This document shows, piece after piece, positions 5,684 through 9,956 of a stretch of 9,956 nucleotides of DNA (its first letter is position 1; the number at the start of each line of letters is the position of its first letter). The notes under the pieces are model-generated. The model did not search any database. It had not been told where the DNA came from and saw only the letters and a program-made list of their open reading frames with translations. A program made the position numbers and the translations under genes. The stretch is from DATKZB01 sp035528235 (lineage in GTDB: Bacteria > Planctomycetota > Phycisphaerae > FEN-1346). The stretch is taken from assembly GCA_035528235.1 (NCBI GenBank), contig DATKZB010000109.1:1-9956 (forward strand), given 5' to 3'.

Positions 5684-6715
5684 TCACAGGCCCAGGCACG
5701 TCGCGCGCAGGTCGGCCGAGAGGCCGCCCACGAGACGGAAGGCCCGCGCAGCCGTCTGGGGGTCGCGCGTGCCCAGGCCGCACGCCGGTGTGATGAGGCT
5801 CTGTGCGAGGACCTTCTCGCGCGCAAAGCCCAGGGCCTCGACCCGGGCAACCTGCCCCAGCAGTCGCTCGCGCAGGTCCTTGACCGTGGCGCCCGCCAGG
5901 GCCTCCGGCTCGGTCGGCACAATGCCCCACGCGATGTGGCCGCCGCGCGAAAGAAACGCCGCCAGCGCGTCGCGGTACACGAGAAACTTGTCGGCGAACT
6001 CGTACGCGTCGAACGAGACGATCGTCAGCCGCGGGCACCCCAGCAGGATCGACCAGTCGGTGTTCGAACAACAGTGCGAGCCCACGATCTCGGCCCCGGC
6101 GGCCACGGCCTCGATCGTCTCGCGGACCTGCTCGACACCCCACCCGAAGAACGGCGTGCCGTACGAGGCCAGGAACGGCTCGTCGACGAAGACGACCGGC
6201 CGGGCCCCGGCCGCCGCCAACCGCGCGGCCTGCCACCGGACGCGCAGGTGCAGAAACTTCAGGAGCACGTCGCGCAGGACGTCGTCGTAGAGGATGGGGT
6301 TGCCGTCCTCGCCCAGGATGGCCATGCCCACCGTGACCGGCCCGGCGACCTGGCCTTTGGCCTCGGCCGGTCGGCGTGCCGCCACCTCGGCGATGAACGG
6401 CTCGAACGCGACGGCCGACTCAGGGCCCAGCGCCGCCACGGCCGCGTCGCCCGCCTCGTGGGCGGCCAGCAACCGCTCGACGGCCAGGTAGAACGCCTCG
6501 TCCAGGACGAGGCGCAGCCGCTTCCCGTCGACGACCAGGCCGGGCAGCCCCGAGGCCGCCTGCTCGGTCATCCCCTCGGCGGGGGAGACCCTCGGCAGTT
6601 GCGGCCAGTACGGCAGGTCCGGGCAGTCGGCAAAGACCGACGCCACGGCCTGGCCGACCTCGGTGGCCGGCAGGCTTCCGATACCCGTCGCGCGGCAGTT
6701 GCCCTGGAATGTCAT
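5684..6715 (-). CDS. Short methionine-synthase-like protein (core MetE / MetE C-terminal-domain family)
   Basis: This 343-residue protein matches the C-terminal TIM-barrel domain of cobalamin-independent methionine synthase without the duplicated N-terminal half; full MetE is about 750 residues. It starts with G-I-G-S-L-P (11-16), has V-F-V-D-E-P (175-180), and G-S-H-C-C-S-N-T-D-W (212-221). Further on come S-F-D-A-Y (234-238) and T-P-A-C-G-L-G-T (309-316). H214, C216 and C312 sit where MetE binds the catalytic zinc. D236 or E239 is the likely counterpart of its glutamate ligand. Such 'core' enzymes in archaea and some bacteria transfer a methyl group to homocysteine, apparently from a methylcorrinoid protein and not from folate. 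Here that is an inference, since no corrinoid gene is in view. ATG 6715 gives a start just before G-I-G-S-L-P; its Shine-Dalgarno is poor. It lies 37 bp after the DUF4139 gene. A uroporphyrinogen-decarboxylase-like methyltransferase is the main alternative. Confidence 0.8.
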   Translation of the reverse strand: MTFQGNCRATGIGSLPATEVGQAVASVFADCPDLPYWPQLPRVSPAEGMTEQAASGLPGLVVDGKRLRLVLDEAFYLAVERLLAAHEAGDAAVAALGPESAVAFEPFIAEVAARRPAEAKGQVAGPVTVGMAILGEDGNPILYDDVLRDVLLKFLHLRVRWQAARLAAAGARPVVFVDEPFLASYGTPFFGWGVEQVRETIEAVAAGAEIVGSHCCSNTDWSILLGCPRLTIVSFDAYEFADKFLVYRDALAAFLSRGGHIAWGIVPTEPEALAGATVKDLRERLLGQVARVEALGFAREKVLAQSLITPACGLGTRDPQTAARAFRLVGGLSADLRATCLGL

Positions 6716-6727
6716 CGGGGTTCCCCG
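6716..6727. other. Inverted repeat covering the MetE-like ribosome binding region
   Basis: CGGGG (6716-6720), TT, CCCCG (6723-6727) is a perfect 5-bp inverted repeat immediately upstream of the start codon on the - strand. In the mRNA, GGGGA is the only Shine-Dalgarno-like element and would be paired. This may lower independent initiation or couple translation to the upstream gene. The loop of two bases is tight, so it may have no effect. Confidence 0.25.
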
Positions 6728-6752
6728 GAGGCGGACCCGCAAGATGCGCCGG

Positions 6753-8237
6753 CTACCAACTGTAGTGCACGGTGTAGGTGACCTCGGCCTTGCCGTCCTT
6801 GGCCACCGGCACGTCGAACTCGATGGTCGAGGCGTCGATCTTCTTAAAGTCCTGGCTCTTGGCCTTGATCTCCCACTGGCCACCGGCCAGATGTTCACGC
6901 ACCCGCACCGTCACGGCCTCCTCTTTGTGGTTCCGAAGGTCCAGGCGGATCGATTCCTCGCGCCACCGCTGGTCCTGCTTGCGGTCCGTGACGGTCTTTT
7001 CGCCCACCACGTCGAAGGCATCGCCCACGTACAGTTTCAGTTCCTCGTCCTTGGGCGTGTGGTCGATCTGGTCCTCGCCCACGAACTCGAGGTCGCCGTC
7101 GGCCGCGTCGCGTTTGTACGTCCGGATCTTGCCCATCGGCAGCGGCATGCCCAGTTTCGACTCCTTCGAGTTCTTGAACTCGATGTACACGTTCACCTTG
7201 TACGTGTTCCCCTGGCCGTAGCGGCGGTGCCAGTACCGGCCGCCCGGCTCGAACACGTACCGCTTCGTCACCGGCACGGCGGCGGCCGTCAGCAACTCCA
7301 CCTGCTTGACCTGGTTGTCGTTGACCGTCGTCGGACGGCCCAGCGTGTACAGGTGATACTCGAAGAAGGTCTTCTCGACGAACCCGCCGCCGCCGCGCCC
7401 GCCCTTCTCTCGCGCTGCCCCGAACGCGGCCGCCGGCGGCGCCGGGGGCGGCTGGACGCGGCGGACGTCGCCGGCCATCAGTTTCAGCCGGGCGTCTTTG
7501 AACCCCACGCCGCACTGGTTCGTCAGCGTCACCCACCCCGAGAGGTCCATCTGCGTGTCGGCGGCATTGACGACCACCGAGTAGTCCGCCCGCCACGACA
7601 GGCCCGTCGTCTGGTACGTCACCTGCGCCAGATGGTCGCCGGGCTTCGCCGTGGCCACCTGCCAGACGAGCGTCGGCCGCGTCAGCAGGCCCGCCGGCAA
7701 CTTGCCGAACTCGACGTTCTGCACGTTGTTCGGCCGCTGGATCATGTACAGACCGCCCCGAGCCCCTTGAATGATCAGTTGCTGGGCGTCGAACGACAGC
7801 AGCGTCCCCTCGTACCGTTTGCCCTGCTGCGTGGTCACGCTGATTTCGGCGTCGATGTACTTGTCGAGGAGTTTGTCGGCACCGACGAGGTCGAACTCGT
7901 AATTCTGCTCCAGGACGGTCGTCCCCTCGGGGTCCGTCAGGCTCCGGAAGTGCACGCTCGTCGGGTCAATGTGCTTGGCCACGTCGCGGAACTGGATCGT
8001 CGAGACCTTCTCGGGCAACTTGAGCGTGCGGACCTCCTTGACCACCGCGAAGTTCTGGCCGAGGTCCTCATCCGGGCGCTCGAGGAACGGTTCGGCAGCG
8101 ACATGCTGCGGTTCTACGCCGTTGTAGACCGTCAGCGACACGCCTTCCTTCGGCGGGGCCTCGGCCGCCCAGGCCGCGACGCCGGCCGAGAGGACCGCCG
8201 CAACGGCCAGCCACCGCATCCGTGGGAAATGCCTCAT
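6753..8237 (-). CDS. Exported DUF4139 domain-containing protein
   Basis: This 494-residue protein has a Sec signal peptide: arginines at 2, 6 and 8, a hydrophobic core about 9-20, and a likely cleavage near A-W-A-A-E (22-26). The DUF4139 region is recognisable from about 205 to 494. It contains L-S-W-R-A-D-Y (213-219), L-S-G-W-V-T-L-T-N (232-240), L-P-M-G-K-I-R-T-Y-K (366-375), G-E-D-Q-I-D-H-T-P-K-D-E (387-398) and V-G-D-A-F-D-V (404-410). DUF4139 proteins are beta-rich surface or periplasmic proteins without an established biochemical role. A low-complexity insert (about 262-285, proline/alanine then glycine-rich) splits the domain, probably as a flexible loop. ATG 8237 has AAGGAG six bases upstream. 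It is the first gene of a probable three-gene - strand operon, with only 37 bp before the next gene, although no functional link to methionine synthesis is evident. Confidence 0.85.
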   Translation of the reverse strand: MRHFPRMRWLAVAAVLSAGVAAWAAEAPPKEGVSLTVYNGVEPQHVAAEPFLERPDEDLGQNFAVVKEVRTLKLPEKVSTIQFRDVAKHIDPTSVHFRSLTDPEGTTVLEQNYEFDLVGADKLLDKYIDAEISVTTQQGKRYEGTLLSFDAQQLIIQGARGGLYMIQRPNNVQNVEFGKLPAGLLTRPTLVWQVATAKPGDHLAQVTYQTTGLSWRADYSVVVNAADTQMDLSGWVTLTNQCGVGFKDARLKLMAGDVRRVQPPPAPPAAAFGAAREKGGRGGGGFVEKTFFEYHLYTLGRPTTVNDNQVKQVELLTAAAVPVTKRYVFEPGGRYWHRRYGQGNTYKVNVYIEFKNSKESKLGMPLPMGKIRTYKRDAADGDLEFVGEDQIDHTPKDEELKLYVGDAFDVVGEKTVTDRKQDQRWREESIRLDLRNHKEEAVTVRVREHLAGGQWEIKAKSQDFKKIDASTIEFDVPVAKDGKAEVTYTVHYSW

Positions 8238-8301
8238 ACCGGTCTCCTTTCCGTTTCGGTCGGCGCCCGCAAGGCGCGCACCCGCCCGGCGAGCCGTCAC
8301 C

Positions 8302-8307
8302 ATGATA
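8302..8307 (-). promoter_or_regulatory. Candidate -10 element for the DUF4139 operon
   Basis: Read on the - strand this is TATCAT, five of six matches to TATAAT, in the 170-bp gap upstream of the DUF4139 gene. The expected -35 position reads CTGTAT, which is a poor match. A start near 8295 would give a leader of about 58 nt. The rest of the gap (8238-8407) shows short GC-rich inverted repeats such as CCGG-TTA-CCGG (8362-8372) but no convincing terminator for the isomerase gene. Confidence 0.3.
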
Positions 8308-8407
8308 CCCGTTTGACGCGAGGGATACAGGGGAGTTCCCGGAATCCCGTGCGCGGGCGCACCGGTTACCGGGTCAGGACGAAGGCAGCGCGGCCGCGGC
8401 GGGCCGG

Positions 8408-9820
8408 TTACTTGCCGTGGTTGTAGACTTCCCAGCCGAGGTACGTCTCGAAGGCGTCCTCGATGCCGCGGGCCACCTGGCCTGCGGCGATGGCCACGTG
8501 ATGCTCGAACCCGGTGTCGCAGATGAACCGGAGCAGCCCCTGGAGGTCGGGGATCTCGGCCACGCCGTAGCCGCCGAAGGTCTCGAGCGGGTCGGCCGTG
8601 AGTTTGCCCTCGCCCAGGTAGGCCCGGATCTCGCCGACGACGTCGTCGGTGGCGACGCGGCAGTAGGTGATGGGGCCCTTCTTGAGGCGCCCCACGATCG
8701 AGCCGCAGGCGTTGCCGGCGCCGACGCCCTGGGCGATGATCTCCTGGACGGCCATCTTGTGCGCGGCAAAGAGACTCTTGGGCAGGTTCGAGCAGTGGAA
8801 CAGGACGCACTTGTCGGGGTCGTCGCCGTAGTTATTGTTCCAGTCGACCAGCGCCGCCGGGCTCTCGGTGGCGTGCCGCAGGGCCAGCATGCCCACCAGG
8901 CCGGTGACGTCGACCTCGCAGGCGCTCGGCAAGAGGGCGTCGCTCATCATGCTCATGACGGCGCAGGGCACGATGCCGTAGAACTCCTCGATGCTCGTCC
9001 AGCACTGGATGGCCGTGCCGACGAGCCCCTGGTCCTTCATCCAGCGTTCGACGACCACCGCGAAGCGGGCCATGCGGTCGAGGCCATCGGCCGTGACGGC
9101 CGAGCAGTCGGTGTAACCCTTGATGGCCCGGAGTTTGGCGCGGACGGCCGAGGCGCTCGCCTTGAGGGCGTTGGCCCGGCCGAAGATCTCCGACAGGTCG
9201 ATCGTCTCGACCGAGATGCCGGCGCCCTCGAGAATCTTCTCGGAGTACCGGACCGTGTTGAACGGCCCCGTGCGGGCACCGATGGCACCCAGCCGGGCGC
9301 CCGTCAGGCCCTTGACCACGCGGCAGGTGGCGCCGAAGCGGGCCAGGTCGGCCCGGAACGACTTCGTGTCGGGCGAGACGGTGTGCAGATCGGTCAGGCT
9401 GAAGGGGATGTCGTACTGGTCGAGGTTCGAGCAGACGCTCATCTTGCCGCAGAACGAGTCGCGCCGGTTGGCCACGGTCATCTTCTTGGCGTCGTCGGGC
9501 CAGGCGTGGACGAGCACCGGCACGTCGAGGCCGGCGAACTTCAGGGTGTTAGCGACGGACTTCTCGTCGCCGAAGTTGGGCAGCGTGACGAGGATGCCGT
9601 CGATGCGGTCGGCGTGCTTCCGGAAGAGGTCGGCGCAGGCCCGGGCGTCGGCCAGGTTCTCGACGGCGCCGCCGGTGGCGTCCTTGGGACCCAGGCAGAC
9701 CGTGTCGAAACCCTCCTCCTTGAGGATCCGGAGGATGTCCGTGCGTCCCTCGTGCGCGAGGTACGTGGGGAAAAAGCCGCGCGTGCCGACCACCACGCCC
9801 AGGGTCGTCTTTTTGGCCAT
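8408..9820 (-). CDS. L-fucose/L-arabinose isomerase family protein (COG2407-like)
   Basis: This 470-residue enzyme starts with the family hallmark V-G-T-R-G-F-F-P (11-18) and has the isomerase active-site landmarks in order. They are P-S-A-C-E-V-D (E302), V-D-W-N-N-N-Y (D326), F-H-C-S-N (H342) and a late E-H-H-V-A (H440/H441). In fucose and arabinose isomerases the equivalent Glu, Asp and His bind Mn2+ and catalyse aldose-ketose interconversion through an enediol, so this copy should be active. Substrates in this broad family include L-fucose, L-arabinose and sulfoquinovose, and the sequence alone does not choose among them. No kinase, aldolase or transporter lies nearby to indicate a pathway. 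The length is shorter than E. coli FucI (about 590 residues), fitting the COG2407 subgroup. ATG 9820 is preceded by AAGGAG at seven bases. The 170 bp to the next gene on the same strand suggests separate transcription. Confidence 0.85.
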   Translation of the reverse strand: MAKKTTLGVVVGTRGFFPTYLAHEGRTDILRILKEEGFDTVCLGPKDATGGAVENLADARACADLFRKHADRIDGILVTLPNFGDEKSVANTLKFAGLDVPVLVHAWPDDAKKMTVANRRDSFCGKMSVCSNLDQYDIPFSLTDLHTVSPDTKSFRADLARFGATCRVVKGLTGARLGAIGARTGPFNTVRYSEKILEGAGISVETIDLSEIFGRANALKASASAVRAKLRAIKGYTDCSAVTADGLDRMARFAVVVERWMKDQGLVGTAIQCWTSIEEFYGIVPCAVMSMMSDALLPSACEVDVTGLVGMLALRHATESPAALVDWNNNYGDDPDKCVLFHCSNLPKSLFAAHKMAVQEIIAQGVGAGNACGSIVGRLKKGPITYCRVATDDVVGEIRAYLGEGKLTADPLETFGGYGVAEIPDLQGLLRFICDTGFEHHVAIAAGQVARGIEDAFETYLGWEVYNHGK

Positions 9821-9844
9821 CGGAAGGCTCCTTGACAGAAAGTG

Positions 9845-9876
9845 CCTGAGTACCTAAGTACCTGAGTGACTGAGTA
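9845..9876. repeat. Four tandem copies of an 8-bp repeat upstream of the isomerase gene
   Basis: The units are CCTGAGTA, CCTAAGTA, CCTGAGTG and ACTGAGTA, with at most two changes from the first. A degenerate fifth unit may precede (9837-9844). The array lies 11 bp upstream of the isomerase Shine-Dalgarno, so it would be inside the 5' leader. It stands out as AT-richer than its surroundings. It may be a regulatory array or a slippage-prone minisatellite; no function can be assigned. Confidence 0.8.
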
Positions 9877-9911
9877 ACGGCCACGGCCCGACTGCCGCAA
9901 CCGACGGGTCC

Positions 9912-9941
9912 AGCGTACCGCGCCCCGCCGGCCGGACGCAA
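9912..9941 (-). promoter_or_regulatory. Weak candidate promoter for the isomerase gene
   Basis: On the - strand TTGCGT (9936-9941) and TACGCT (9912-9917) are separated by 18 bases, each matching the consensus at about half its positions. It would place the 8-bp tandem repeat in the transcribed leader. The remaining sequence to the window edge holds nothing else I recognise. Confidence 0.2.
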
Positions 9942-9956
9942 CGGTTTTCGCGGGAG

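Noticed and set aside
6663..8426. 587-residue open frame on the + strand opposite DUF4139
   Set aside because: Shadow of the DUF4139 gene, which has a signal peptide, a Shine-Dalgarno and conserved motifs on the - strand.
8417..9835. 472-residue open frame on the + strand opposite the isomerase
   Set aside because: Shadow frame with composition-driven sequence; the - strand isomerase has intact family motifs.

Overview
The window looks like a high-GC chromosomal segment of a planctomycete-type bacterium (Phycisphaerae or a relative in the PVC group). The reasons are a very strong G/C bias at third codon positions, a membrane-anchored vWA plus amidotransferase-like protein of a kind common in planctomycetes, a DUF4139 exported protein, a COG2407 fucose-isomerase-like enzyme, and planctomycete-like palindromic and short tandem intergenic repeats. 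The taxonomic call is an inference from protein style; there is no rRNA or marker gene to confirm it.

The left half reads on the + strand. A 22-bp perfect palindrome (31-52) precedes a large membrane protein with a vWA domain and a class-I-GATase-like domain (83-2584). A perfect TATAAT box inside an imperfect inverted repeat (2584-2625) then leads into a compact three-gene block. This block holds an MNT nucleotidyltransferase antitoxin (2642-2956), a HEPN toxin-family protein overlapping it by 4 nt (2953-3351), and an exported protein of unknown function (3355-4554) whose Shine-Dalgarno lies inside the end of the HEPN gene. The first two form a recognisable MntA/HepT-type toxin-antitoxin pair, and the third may hitchhike on their transcript.

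Between the two converging transcription units (4555-4913) lie about 2.9 tandem copies of a 114-bp, highly structured, palindromic repeat. Each unit is bounded by CGTTTAGCCG and CGGCTAAACG and has internal hairpins. Some differences between copies keep or improve base pairing. This is the most unusual non-coding object in the window.

The right half reads on the - strand. A likely operon runs from an exported DUF4139 protein (8237-6753) to a short cobalamin-independent-type methionine synthase, 'core MetE' (6715-5684), and a TlpA/thioredoxin-like lipoprotein (5618-4914). Upstream, in a separate unit, is an L-fucose/L-arabinose-isomerase-family enzyme (9820-8408) with a fourfold 8-bp tandem repeat just upstream of its ribosome binding site. 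I saw no rRNA, tRNA, insertion sequence, phage gene or CRISPR array. No previously undescribed multi-gene system is evident; the toxin-antitoxin pair with its coupled secreted gene and the structured tandem repeat are the best candidates for follow-up.
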